DNA of 64,000 nt from Paenibacillus polygoni. GTDB lineage: Bacteria > Bacillota > Bacilli > Paenibacillales > Paenibacillaceae. The translations under genes were made by a program, and so were the position numbers. The stretch lies in NCBI RefSeq assembly GCF_030263935.1, contig NZ_CP127162.1, positions 1,683,501 through 1,747,500 of the forward strand, written 5' to 3'. Under the pieces are notes generated by a model. The model had not been told where the DNA came from, ran no database searches, and saw only the letters and a list, made by a program, of their open reading frames with translations. Below, one piece after another: positions 50,806 to 59,852 of the stretch; position 1 is the first letter of the stretch, and the number at the start of each line of letters is the position of its first letter.

Positions 50806-51264
50806 GTGGTAAATAACAATGAGCTGCAGGCAGAAGAACTAGAAATGTTTGACCAGTTTTTAATGGCGTTTATTCGGTTTAAACACAAAATATATGCAGA
50901 ACAGCAAAAAGAACTTAATCACAAGTTAAACCCCACAAAGATACGAATCATATACATGTTATCTCGTGAACGTCTCATGGCAGTTGATATTGTAAAGCGG
51001 CTCCAGCTTACTTCGGGGGCAACCACGGTCATACTTAACCAATTGGAAGCAGAAGGATACATTATCCGGGCTCGAAGTGAGGAAGACAGACGAATCGTGT
51101 GGTTATACCTAACGGAGGAAGGGCAGCACGTTGCAGATAAGCTGCGTGAAAATCGAGAACGTATGAATAAAGAGATTCTAGGGCTTCTATCAAAAGAGGA
51201 AAGAGTACCTTTTCTGGATATCGTTAAAAGAATCGAAGAACGAATCCTTGCTGCTCTTACATAA
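50806..51264 (+). CDS. MarR family transcriptional regulator
   Basis: The 152 residues have a MarR winged helix: LTSGATTVILNQLEAEGYII, then the wing ARSEEDRRIVWLYLTEEG. GTG starts the protein about 9 nt after AAAGGTGA. No cysteine pair is visible, so oxidation sensing is unlikely. It is monocistronic, with a terminator after the stop; the target is unknown. The palindrome about 270 bp upstream could be a binding site. Confidence 0.85.
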   Translation: MVNNNELQAEELEMFDQFLMAFIRFKHKIYAEQQKELNHKLNPTKIRIIYMLSRERLMAVDIVKRLQLTSGATTVILNQLEAEGYIIRARSEEDRRIVWLYLTEEGQHVADKLRENRERMNKEILGLLSKEERVPFLDIVKRIEERILAALT

Positions 51265-51318
51265 AAAGAACCAGACTCTTGAAGCCTAGGGCTGCCCTTG
51301 AGTTTGGTCTTTTTTTAT
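51262..51318. terminator. probable bidirectional terminator
   Basis: AAAAAGAACCAGACTC (from 51264) pairs imperfectly with GAGTTTGGTCTTTTT (ending near 51316), followed by T on the plus strand and A-run complement on the other. Confidence 0.55.
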
Positions 51319-51614
51319 AATTTGAATCTTTGAATATGGTCATATCGCTTTTCTTGTAATAGAATTTCTTTTTGCCTTGACCCCAGAAGATCAAAGTGCG
51401 GGAATGGTTCTCGGTGATGAATATATTTGGGATTAAGTTCATGCTCTTTGCACCAGCGCTGTAATCGCTTGAGATCAGAGCAACCTACCTTTGTAACGCT
51501 GGTTATACCAGGAAAGCGGGGGTCAATCCAGTAATGAGTCAGATAAGCAATTTGACCTTCTCTCACTTTTTCTTTCCACTCACTGAGTTCACTTCGTGTA
51601 ATGCCAAAAGCCAT
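51315..51614 (-). CDS. yneQ: YneQ-like protein
   Basis: The 99 residues begin MAFGITRSELSEWKEKVREG and continue FLTHYWIDPRFPG-like (here YLTHYWIDPRFPGIT), TKVGC and FPHFDLLG, all matching B. subtilis YneQ. Function unknown. ATG 51614 follows AAAGGATGA; the upstream open frame of 15 codons has no site. Confidence 0.8.
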   Translation of the reverse strand: MAFGITRSELSEWKEKVREGQIAYLTHYWIDPRFPGITSVTKVGCSDLKRLQRWCKEHELNPKYIHHREPFPHFDLLGSRQKEILLQEKRYDHIQRFKL

Positions 51615-51770
51615 GTTATTCATCCTTTGCTTCATTACGTTTAGACGATCTATTCTCATATTTTACCTCATAAATGAGATAGAAGCGAACAGGATATGGA
51701 AAAACCATGCTGTATTCATCAGAATATAAAGCCCATAGGAAAGAAGCAAGAGAGGAATTGATGAAGAGAT

Positions 51771-53777
51771 ATGGAGCTTTTTATAACCATACTTATTATG
51801 CTCATAATTATCGGCTTATCCAACGTAATTAATCGGTTTGTTCCCTTTATTCCGGTGCCGCTTATTCAAATTGCGCTTGGAGTAGTCTTTGAAGTTGTTC
51901 CTTTCGGGATCCATCTCGATTTAAATCCAGAACTATTTTTTGTGCTGTTTATCGCTCCGCTGCTCTATAACGATGGACGTAAAACACCGCGAGATGAACT
52001 GTGGAGTCTTCGTACTCCAATTTTGCTGCTTGCACTAGGACTTGTCTTTCTCACCGTACTTGTTGCAGGTTATGGTATTCATATGCTGATTCCAAGCATA
52101 CCGCTTCCCGCAGCGTTTGCGCTTGCGGCCATATTATCTCCAACGGATGCTGTAGCCGTAGGAGCCATGGCTGAGCGTGTTCATCTGCCAAAGAGTATAC
52201 TTCGGACGCTTGAAGGTGAAGCGCTTATGAACGATGCTTCTGGTCTTGTTGCTTTTAAATTTGCGCTTGCTGCAACGGTAACAGGTGTATTTTCTTTAGC
52301 AGATGCCTCTATTAGTTTTGTAATTATTGCGGCCGGCGGACTGCTCCTTGGGGCAGTGATGTCTTTTCTCATTCGTAAAATCGGAGTGCTGCTTCGAAGA
52401 CTCGGCATGGAAGACGTAACCGTTCATATGCTGATTCAAATTATTACGCCGTTTATTATTTACCTCGTAGCTGAGGAACTTGGTTTGTCAGGAATTTTAG
52501 CGGTGGTTGCAGGCGGAATTATCCATGCGATTGACCGGGACCGAGCGGATACGATTCAGCCCAAATTGCAAATTGTGGCAGAAAGCACTTGGTCTGTAAT
52601 AGTATATATACTAAATGGACTTGTCTTTGTTATTCTCGGTTTACAGCTCCCGAATGTAATCAGTAAGATTTGGGATAATGACGCATTCAATCATGTACAG
52701 ATTATGACCTATATTTTCATCATTACGCTGATGCTGTTTGTTCTGCGTTTTCTATGGATTTATGCATTTGAGACGACAGCATGGAAAATGAATAAGCAGG
52801 AAAAACCGCTTTTGAAACATATCATATTAACAACCTTATCTGGTGTACGCGGAGCTGTAACGTTAGCCGGTGCCTTTTCCATTCCTTTTGTGCTGATGGA
52901 TGGATCCCCGTTTCCTGAACGAGATCTCATCCTCTTTATATCTGCCGGGGTGATTCTGCTTACCTTGATTACAGCGAGTGTCACACTTCCGCTTATCGCA
53001 GATAAAGAAGAGAAGACCGGCGCAGATGTCGCCCAAATTCGTGCATTAACCAAAATATTTAATCGTTCCATCCAAGTGGTTAAAGACGAGATGAATGATG
53101 ACAATAAAGCGGCCGTGTTGTCCGTGATCGCGGACCTCAACAAATACTTGAACCGCTATTCAGCTCAGGACGATAAGAAAAAATGGGGAAGCCATTACCA
53201 AAAACAAGAAATGTCCATTCGTATGAAAGCCATTCATGCGGAGCGAAAAGAAATTGAGCATCTCCTGAAAACAGGAGAAGTCAATGAAGAACTGGGGATA
53301 TTCTATTTAAAGGTTCTGGATCGACGTGAAATTGTCATGTCCAGCCGAATGAAATCGCAGATTTGGTCTTCTTTACGCAGTATTGGGCGAACGATCGGAA
53401 GAGTCTTTATGAAGAAACAGCTGGATCCAAGCAATCCAATGAGAGAAAGAGTCAATGCATCTCGGAACCTTCGTATTCAAACCTGTGAAAGTGCAATTAC
53501 AGCGATCCGTAATCAAATGAACGATGAAAACAGAGCTGCATCACTGACGATTATTTCTCATTATGAACGGATTTTATTCATGCTTCGTGCAGGTGCTACC
53601 GAACTTGATGATAATGCATTTAATGAGAAGAAATTGGAGCTGCAAATTAAAGCGATTCAGGAACAAAGGAATGCCGTTCAAGAGTTGTTTGAAACCGGCG
53701 GTATCCAGCGGAATACAGCTGCTTCTTTACGCCATTATATAAATAGTTTAGAATCTAATCTTCTTAGTGAAGAATAA
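51771..53777 (+). CDS. CPA1 family Na+/H+ antiporter with a duplicated cytosolic tail
   Basis: Residues 1-415 hold about twelve membrane helices of a CPA1 exchanger, with the ion-binding block LSPTDAVAVGAMAERVHLPKS and GEALMNDASGLVAFKF (double Asp). The last 250 residues are cytosolic and contain two similar helical units of about 75 residues, each with EMNDDNKAA or QMNDENRAA followed later by IKAI(H/Q)xxR. The usual Bacillus NhaG/NhaK tail is one such unit or shorter. It exchanges Na+ or K+ for H+ for pH and salt control. ATG is close to AAGAGAT, a weak site. Confidence 0.88.
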   Translation: MELFITILIMLIIIGLSNVINRFVPFIPVPLIQIALGVVFEVVPFGIHLDLNPELFFVLFIAPLLYNDGRKTPRDELWSLRTPILLLALGLVFLTVLVAGYGIHMLIPSIPLPAAFALAAILSPTDAVAVGAMAERVHLPKSILRTLEGEALMNDASGLVAFKFALAATVTGVFSLADASISFVIIAAGGLLLGAVMSFLIRKIGVLLRRLGMEDVTVHMLIQIITPFIIYLVAEELGLSGILAVVAGGIIHAIDRDRADTIQPKLQIVAESTWSVIVYILNGLVFVILGLQLPNVISKIWDNDAFNHVQIMTYIFIITLMLFVLRFLWIYAFETTAWKMNKQEKPLLKHIILTTLSGVRGAVTLAGAFSIPFVLMDGSPFPERDLILFISAGVILLTLITASVTLPLIADKEEKTGADVAQIRALTKIFNRSIQVVKDEMNDDNKAAVLSVIADLNKYLNRYSAQDDKKKWGSHYQKQEMSIRMKAIHAERKEIEHLLKTGEVNEELGIFYLKVLDRREIVMSSRMKSQIWSSLRSIGRTIGRVFMKKQLDPSNPMRERVNASRNLRIQTCESAITAIRNQMNDENRAASLTIISHYERILFMLRAGATELDDNAFNEKKLELQIKAIQEQRNAVQELFETGGIQRNTAASLRHYINSLESNLLSEE

Positions 53778-53792
53778 AGAAATCGTTTAATT

Positions 53793-53840
53793 AAAAGAGT
53801 TATCCTGTTGCCGCACTGGTGATGGGATAACTCTTTTTTG
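53793..53840 (+). terminator. intrinsic terminator
   Basis: AAAAGAGTTATCC (53793-53805) pairs with GGATAACTCTTTT (53825-53837), then TT. Confidence 0.85.
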
Positions 53841-53959
53841 AGTTGAAACTCATGCTTCGATGTATTTTTTTACAAAACAGAAAATTATATATTTCCTGAG
53901 CGCTTGTGGGATACTACGGAGCAGTTATGTACACAAGACAAATGTAAGGTGAGGATGAT

Positions 53960-54718
53960 ATGACAATAAGAAAATGGTGCATGGCACTAGCATCCGCTAT
54001 ACTTGTATGTTCGATGATCGCCTCCGAGGCAAAAGCTAGTCAGCCCATATTAAAGGACAGAACGTATTATGAAAAAAGAGGCGATATTGTATGGGAAGCT
54101 CCAATTTCTAAAAAACAGATTGCTCTTACCTTTGATGACGGACCAGATGAGCTGGAAACGGTACAAATTTTAGATCTGCTTAAAAAATATGACGCGAAAG
54201 CTACCTTTTTTGTAGTGGGCCAGCAATCAAAAAAGAAAGCGCATCTTATTCGCAAGGAGATTGAAGAAGGTCATGAAGTGGGAAATCACACCTATTTTCA
54301 TACCTTTGCAGATAAAATCAAGAATAAAGAAGATTATTTAAAAGAACTGGAAGACACAGATCGTTTAATTGAGGAAGCGGGTGGACCCAAACCAACCCTT
54401 TTTCGCCCGCCGGGCGGTGTATATAACGACATTGTGCTAGACAGTGCTAAAAAAAGGGGATATACAATTGTGCTGTGGTCTTGGCATCAGGATACAGGGG
54501 ACTGGAGCAGACCAGGAAAACAGCGTATTATTAATAAAGTACTTCGTAATGCCCGTAATGGAGATATCGTTCTTTTTCATGATAATGTACATGGGCAAAG
54601 TCAGACGATAAAAGCACTAGAGCGAATATTACCCGAACTAAAAAAGCAAGGGTATCAGTTTGTGACAGTATCACAGCTGCTGAAGACGAAGGAAAAGGAA
54701 GTCATGGAATTACCTTAA
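53960..54718 (+). CDS. secreted polysaccharide deacetylase (NodB domain)
   Basis: The 252-residue protein has a signal peptide (KWCMALASAILVCSMIASEA; cleavage after KAS) and a NodB domain with the metal triad: LTFDDGPD, HEVGNHTYFH, plus LFRPPGG and the final DIVLFHDNVHG with catalytic His. It removes acetyl groups from wall or other glycans outside the cell. A start after GGTGAGGATG. It lies 39 bp upstream of ywbE and no terminator separates them. Confidence 0.9.
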   Translation: MTIRKWCMALASAILVCSMIASEAKASQPILKDRTYYEKRGDIVWEAPISKKQIALTFDDGPDELETVQILDLLKKYDAKATFFVVGQQSKKKAHLIRKEIEEGHEVGNHTYFHTFADKIKNKEDYLKELEDTDRLIEEAGGPKPTLFRPPGGVYNDIVLDSAKKRGYTIVLWSWHQDTGDWSRPGKQRIINKVLRNARNGDIVLFHDNVHGQSQTIKALERILPELKKQGYQFVTVSQLLKTKEKEVMELP

Positions 54719-54757
54719 ATCATGGGATGACTAGAAGAGAAGGGGAGAAATAAAGGG

Positions 54758-54955
54758 ATGAATGGAAACAGCAGATCCGATATCCGCGCAGGAATTGAAG
54801 TTGATATTGTACTTAAACAGGATCAAAGAACAGGGAAATTAACGAGGGGAATGGTCAAAGATATTTTAACCAATTCTCCGTCACATCCGCATGGCATCAA
54901 GGTTCGTCTTGAAAACGGTCAGGTAGGCAGAGTAAAGCATATTATACAAAAGTAA
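54758..54955 (+). CDS. ywbE: YwbE family protein
   Basis: The 65 residues match YwbE throughout: RSDIRAGIEVDIVLKQDQRT, then G-x-V-KDILTNSPSHPHGIKVRL and GRVKHI. It looks like a small beta-barrel; the function is not known. Starts behind GGGGAGAAATAAAGGG. A strong terminator follows the stop. Confidence 0.9.
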   Translation: MNGNSRSDIRAGIEVDIVLKQDQRTGKLTRGMVKDILTNSPSHPHGIKVRLENGQVGRVKHIIQK

Positions 54956-54988
54956 ATATAAAGTTGCAGTATTATAATCAAAATGATG

Positions 54989-55023
54989 AAAAGGACTCCG
55001 GATGCGCAGGAGTCCTTTTTTTG
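54989..55023 (+). terminator. intrinsic terminator of ywbE
   Basis: AAAAGGACTCC (54989-54999) pairs with GGAGTCCTTTT (55009-55019), then T residues. Confidence 0.85.
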
Positions 55024-55084
55024 TTTTAATGAACCAATTTTCCTCACCAGTTCTTTCAGAAGTTTGATTCTTTTTACTTTTTTG

Positions 55085-55113
55085 TTGAAAATTTATTAGA
55101 AAATGAGTACTAT
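55085..55113 (+). promoter_or_regulatory. sigma-A promoter of the arabinofuranosidase gene
   Basis: TTGAAA (55085-55090), 17 bp, TACTAT (55108-55113). An A/T palindrome ATTTATA-TATT-TATAAAT (55130-55147) lies just downstream and could bind a repressor. No AraR box is recognised. Confidence 0.5.
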
Positions 55114-55197
55114 AACCTGTAAGTGACTCATTTATATATTTATAAATCGATTTACATTTGTTCAAACCAAACGTTTATTTACATAGGAGGCAGAAGA

Positions 55198-58100
55198 ATG
55201 AGCAATTTTAATGAAAAACTCATTGCACACTATAAGTTCGATAATTCAGCACATGTTGGGGAAGACAGCTCAGGAAATGGACATGATGGCAAAGCAATGG
55301 GCACGTTGAAACCTGAAATTACACGGATCGCCGGCAGATCCGCAGCTCAATTTCCAGGTGGAGCAAATGGAACTTCTTATATACAGCTTCCATCTAATTT
55401 ACTAGCAGATGTAAGCGATAACACGGGTCTGACCGTGACAGCATGGGTTAATCTTGGTAAAGGTTCGAACGTTTGGGAACGAATTTTTGACTTTGGTAAA
55501 GGTGAACAAGGGCCTTATGCCTTTTTGACGCGTCAGCTAAGAGGGACTCTATATGCTGGAGATGATCTAGTCGTAGACCCAGGCCGGGGATTTACTGCCG
55601 GTGAATGGATGCATATTGCATTCTCGGTGACAGGTACAGAGGGTGGTAAACTGAGCAGTGCTGGTCCGGTTGTCTATGTGAACGGAGAAAAAGTCGCAGA
55701 TGGTTCCATCAGTCAAACTTCCAGTGGAACGTATGCTAAGCTGCGCAGCTGGTTTGATACGTTTACCGAATCTTCGAATTACAGCCAAAATTATATTGGA
55801 CGTTCTCAGTATGCAGCCGATGTGGACTTTACGGGTTCACTATCTGATTTTCGGATTTATCGGGATGGTCTGACGATCGATGAAGTGATTGAAGTTATGT
55901 GCGAATCATTGACGGATGAAGAGATTGTAAAACTTGCCGGAGATAAATATTTATCTTTTCCAACGAAGATTGTTACAAAAGACATAACACTCCCTGCTAG
56001 TTTACTAGGCGGTAAAGTACAAGTCAGCTGGAACTCAAGTAATCCCGAATCTCTATCTCATACAGGTAAAGTTCAGTCCATTACATCTGCTGAGGAAATC
56101 ACACTCCGCGCGGTATTAAGTAAAGGAGAAAGTACGCTGAGCAAACATTTTGAGATTTCGGTCGTACCGGGGCATCTTCCGCCCTATACAGTAACGATTC
56201 ACGGAGATCAAAAAGTCGCAGATATCAGTGAAGTGATGTATGGACTCTTTTATGAGGATATCAATAACGCAGCAGATGGCGGAATTTACGCTGAGCTGGT
56301 ACAGAATCGTTCGTTTGAATCTTTTGCCTTCGATACGTATTCACCAGAATCAGGGGAATGCGGTTGTTCTACAGGCCGAAATCGTGATCCTTTGTTTGCG
56401 TGGTCCGGAGACACCCATCTGATGAACCCGCAAAATAAAGGCGGATTAAATGAACACTTTGGAGCCAGTGATCCAGAAGTGAACGCTTATTATGTAACAG
56501 TTCAAAATGGAGCAACGATTCGCAATCGTGGATTTTCGGATTCTAATCACCATTGTGCGATGTCGATTAAGCAGGGAGAAAACTACAACTTCACCATTTG
56601 GGCAAAAGCAGATGCTCCTGGTAATATAACCGTTCAATTGCAAGATGCGGATCATAAGCCGATCAGTGAACCGTTCACACTGCAAGTAGAAGGCGGGGGC
56701 ACATGGAGAAAATACGGTGTGCAGGATCAAGAAAGCATTGTTCTTACAGGTACGGGAACGGCTCTTGGTCAGCTGGTTCTTACCTTTGAAGGTGATATTT
56801 CCATTGATATGGTGTCACTTACGCCGCAAGATGTGTGGGGAGCAGATCCAGAGGAGCAAGGGATATCCGCTTCAGCACACGCGAACTATACAGGAAATCC
56901 AAATTACCGATTGAGAAAAGATCTAATTCAAGCACTAGCTGACCTGCATCCTACATTTTTACGTTTTCCTGGCGGCTGTATCTCCGAAGGGTCTTTTATA
57001 TGGGAGAATGTCTATGACTGGAAGGACTCCGTAGGCCCAGTTGAGCTGAGAAAAGAGAACTATAATGTCTGGGGTTATATGATGACGATGGGGCTTGGCT
57101 ATATGGAATACTTCCAATTGGCTGAGGATTTGAATGCTCTTCCGGTTCCGGTTATGGCATGCGGTGTTCTGTGTCAGGCACGTTCTGATTATGCGCATCC
57201 GGCAGGCGGAGCTTTAAGGGAGTACTATATTAAGAACTTTACAGATTTAATCGACTTTGCGCTAAGTACCGATACGGAGCATAACGAGTGGGCACAAGTA
57301 CGCAGCAGTATGGGACATCCAGAGCCTTTTGATCTTCGCTACCTTGGAGTGGGAAATGAGAACTGGGGAAATGAATTTTTCGCCAACTTTGAAGTGTTTA
57401 AAGCCTCAATTGATGAATATATGAAACAGAACTATCCAGATCATGAACTTCATATTATCTCTACGGTTGGTGCACAGGCCGATGATGATGCATACCAGCA
57501 AGGATGGAAATTCCTTAGCGGGAACCTTACCGGCTCAGCACAGGTGGCTTTTGCAGATGGTAAAGAGGTAATTGAGGAGACGGTAACCTGGTATGAGAAT
57601 CAGAAGGACTACATGGATACCATTGCAGATGAGCACTACTATAGATCGAATGAATATCTCTTGAACAATGCGGATCGTTACAACTACTATGACCGTGCCT
57701 ACAACGCGGATGGAAGTGTAGACTTTAAAAAGACATCTAAGGTATTTGTCGGGGAATATGCATCCACGGATAAAAATACACTGGCAGGGGCGATCGCTGA
57801 AGCTGCGATTATGACCAGTTTTGAAAACAATGCAGACGTTGTCCGCATGGCAGCCTATGCGCCGCTGTTTAATAAGGTGCTGACAGACGGTACGTACCGC
57901 TGGACCCCGGACTGCATCTGGTTTGATGATGAGACGGTGTGGTTTACACCGAATTATTATGTTCAGCAGATGTTTGCTAAGAGTGTAGGTGAAGAGGTGC
58001 TTCGCACATCGTTTGGTACCTACAGCAAAGGTAAGCCGGTAGAACTCATTCCGCATGGCGGAATCGAAATTGCTACTGGCAATGCCGATATTCTTGTGAA

Positions 58101-58950
58101 GAAAGTGGTTGTTATTTCGAACAAGGATGGCCGTGTTCTTTTTGAGGAAGATTTCCGGGAACAAGAGGGACCAAGTGAAGCATGGAGTCTCATTCCTGGA
58201 TCGGAAGGCTATACATCGATGCCTGGCAAAGGATTGCTTCTGAAGGCGCAGAAGAGCGGCCTGAACGGGTTGTACCTGATGAATGATGAGTGGACCAACT
58301 ACAAGGTGCAGGTAGAAGCAAGCCGGATGAAGGGTGAGGATGGATTCTATATTGGTGTAGGACTGACGGATATCTCGCCTGAGAAAAAAGATGTCATCGA
58401 GTATGCGATTAATTACGGCGGAGAAGCCACAGGAGTGAAAGTGTATAAACAAGGAATCGAAGGGTATACACTAGGTGATTATTCGTCGAGTACAGCAGCC
58501 GGGAACCTCAGAGCGGCAAATTATGAACCACTGGATAATGAGAAGGACTATGTAATTACCGTGAATTACGGCGGAGAGAATGGAAAAAATCTAATCTGCT
58601 CTTATACAGACGGAGAGTTCACTAGTAAAACGCTGGATTACAAGCTCGAAGCATATAATCGGGAGGTATTCCATTCGGTTACGAGAGATGCACAGAATGT
58701 ATATGTGAAATTGGTAAATGCAGATGGTGTCGATAAGGCGACACGGATTAACTTGCAAAATCTAACCGTTCAGCCAAATGCAACACTGGTAACGCTAAAC
58801 GGAGAAGAAAGTGTGCTTCATGTTCCGAATGTAAATAAGAAAAACGATGAAAAAATTACACCGAAACAGCAAAAGATAGAGTTGCAAGGAGATAGCGTTA
58901 TACTTCAGCTTCCTGCGAATTCTGTAAGCTTGCTGGTGATGTCGATCTAG
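55198..58950 (+). CDS. modular GH51-type alpha-L-arabinofuranosidase
   Basis: The 1250-residue protein has an N-terminal LamG-like module (about 7-235), a bacterial Ig-like module (about 260-345, with VSWNSSNPESLSHTGKV), a GH51 TIM barrel (about 350-930) with acid/base Glu721 in VGNENWG and nucleophile Glu853 in VGEYAST, an inserted beta-sandwich, and a final barrel-closing sheet. It releases L-arabinofuranosyl units. The start is ATG 55198 behind AGGAGG. There is no signal peptide, odd for an enzyme with surface-type modules. Monocistronic. Confidence 0.85.
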   Translation: MSNFNEKLIAHYKFDNSAHVGEDSSGNGHDGKAMGTLKPEITRIAGRSAAQFPGGANGTSYIQLPSNLLADVSDNTGLTVTAWVNLGKGSNVWERIFDFGKGEQGPYAFLTRQLRGTLYAGDDLVVDPGRGFTAGEWMHIAFSVTGTEGGKLSSAGPVVYVNGEKVADGSISQTSSGTYAKLRSWFDTFTESSNYSQNYIGRSQYAADVDFTGSLSDFRIYRDGLTIDEVIEVMCESLTDEEIVKLAGDKYLSFPTKIVTKDITLPASLLGGKVQVSWNSSNPESLSHTGKVQSITSAEEITLRAVLSKGESTLSKHFEISVVPGHLPPYTVTIHGDQKVADISEVMYGLFYEDINNAADGGIYAELVQNRSFESFAFDTYSPESGECGCSTGRNRDPLFAWSGDTHLMNPQNKGGLNEHFGASDPEVNAYYVTVQNGATIRNRGFSDSNHHCAMSIKQGENYNFTIWAKADAPGNITVQLQDADHKPISEPFTLQVEGGGTWRKYGVQDQESIVLTGTGTALGQLVLTFEGDISIDMVSLTPQDVWGADPEEQGISASAHANYTGNPNYRLRKDLIQALADLHPTFLRFPGGCISEGSFIWENVYDWKDSVGPVELRKENYNVWGYMMTMGLGYMEYFQLAEDLNALPVPVMACGVLCQARSDYAHPAGGALREYYIKNFTDLIDFALSTDTEHNEWAQVRSSMGHPEPFDLRYLGVGNENWGNEFFANFEVFKASIDEYMKQNYPDHELHIISTVGAQADDDAYQQGWKFLSGNLTGSAQVAFADGKEVIEETVTWYENQKDYMDTIADEHYYRSNEYLLNNADRYNYYDRAYNADGSVDFKKTSKVFVGEYASTDKNTLAGAIAEAAIMTSFENNADVVRMAAYAPLFNKVLTDGTYRWTPDCIWFDDETVWFTPNYYVQQMFAKSVGEEVLRTSFGTYSKGKPVELIPHGGIEIATGNADILVKKVVVISNKDGRVLFEEDFREQEGPSEAWSLIPGSEGYTSMPGKGLLLKAQKSGLNGLYLMNDEWTNYKVQVEASRMKGEDGFYIGVGLTDISPEKKDVIEYAINYGGEATGVKVYKQGIEGYTLGDYSSSTAAGNLRAANYEPLDNEKDYVITVNYGGENGKNLICSYTDGEFTSKTLDYKLEAYNREVFHSVTRDAQNVYVKLVNADGVDKATRINLQNLTVQPNATLVTLNGEESVLHVPNVNKKNDEKITPKQQKIELQGDSVILQLPANSVSLLVMSI

Positions 58951-58966
58951 ACTAGGTTTTATCTGT

Positions 58967-59020
58967 AAATCCTCCATCCGATAGGGCGCGATGTCGCTTC
59001 TGCTAGGATGGGGGATTTTT
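58967..59020 (+). terminator. intrinsic terminator of the arabinofuranosidase gene
   Basis: The segment 58967-58979 pairs with 59006-59018 (AAATCCTCCATCC against GGATGGGGGATTT, one mismatch), followed by TTT. Confidence 0.75.
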
Positions 59021-59037
59021 ATATAAATAAGACATAG

Positions 59038-59208
59038 GTAGATTTACTTTTTGCCCCTCAAATTAATAATCAGGGGTGGCTGAAAGGATATTTTGACCCC
59101 TTCAAAGAAATCTACTACTTCCAAACAAATAAGACAGGAGGTTTCGATAAATCATATGAATTTAATGGAGGCAGTAGATTTTTTAAAGCAATATCAGTCT
59201 CTCCCTGA
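59038..59208 (+). pseudogene. relic: C-terminal tip of a lost protein, probably a polymorphic toxin
   Basis: The frame from 59038 is open for 56 codons and ends in TGA at 59206-59208; TAG cuts it off at 59035-59037. There is no start. The translation is convincing protein, aromatic and Gly-rich (GWLKGYFDPFKEIYYFQTN, then KTGGFDKSYEFNGGSRFF). It overlaps the start of the immunity-like gene that follows, the arrangement of a toxin C-terminal tip with its immunity gene. Family not recognised; the toxin reading is inference. Confidence 0.4.
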
Positions 59209-59633
59209 TGATAGGGTATTGGAAACGAAGTCTGACATACTCGAAAAATATAACGAAGTTCGAAAATATTTTTTAGAGAATCCGAATCCCATTTGTATCC
59301 CATTATTTATAAATTCATATTGAGGATGTCCTATTAAAGTATTCTTCGGAACAAGTAATACCTCATTTAATCAAAGGGTTACATAGTGAAAAGTATGGTA
59401 TAAGGTATTGGAGTTCGCAAATAGCTTCTTCATTTCCTGACCAAAAACTAATTGAGCCACTTGCACAGTTACTAACAGACAAGGCGTCTGATCTAAGGTA
59501 TGCGGTAATTGTAGCATTAGCTGAAATTAATGATATGAGGGTTTTAGATGTAATAAAAAATGCACAAAAGCAAGAAGAAGAGACTGAAGTGATTGAGCTT
59601 ATAGAAGAAATTATGAGCAATTTAGAAATATAG
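59156..59633 (+). pseudogene. frameshifted HEAT-type immunity-like gene
   Basis: The N-terminal half starts at ATG 59156 (MNLMEAVDFLKQYQSLPDDR) and stops at TGA 59321-59323. The C-terminal half continues in another phase from 59313 to TAG 59631-59633 with DVLLKYSSEQVIPHLIKGLH and DLRYAVIVALAEINDMRVLD, helical HEAT-repeat style. Together they form one protein of about 155 residues, broken by a small indel near 59310-59320. HEAT-repeat proteins of this size are common immunity or accessory genes beside polymorphic toxins. Confidence 0.6.
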
Positions 59634-59660
59634 CTTGAAACAAGGACCTTGGTTGGCTAC

Positions 59661-59852
59661 ATGCCTTTCAAGTTTTTTGTTTTTTATAACGGTACGCTTA
59701 TAAAGCCTGATATTAGAATAAAAAGAAGGGAAAAACTGATAAATGAGGTAAATGAACAGAGAAGAAAAAATACATAATACGGGATTTCGCCTGTTTACTT
59801 TGGTTCTGGTGGTAATATAAGTGGGAAAATAGGAGGGGATAAAAGTAAATGA
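59661..59852 (+). pseudogene. second relic tip joined to the SUFU gene
   Basis: In one phase, an ATG at 59661 leads to KPDIRIKRREKLINEVNEQR, TAA at 59775-59777, and then resumes with YGISPVYFGSGGNISGKIG until TGA 59850-59852. The last stop overlaps the ATG of the SUFU gene (ATGA), which marks a translationally coupled upstream partner, now decayed. A CTTGAAA/TTTCAAG plus T-run hairpin (59634-59640/59666-59672) lies at the upstream edge. Confidence 0.35.

Noticed and set aside
55123..55197. 25-codon extension of the GH51 protein as a signal peptide
   Set aside because: The segment (IYKSIYICSNQTFIYIGG) lacks a real hydrophobic core and ribosome site; AGGAGG is directly before ATG 55198.
57535..58452. 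305-codon open frame antisense to the GH51 gene
   Set aside because: Composition is unlike protein, no ribosome site, and the plus-strand enzyme has clear catalytic motifs over this range.
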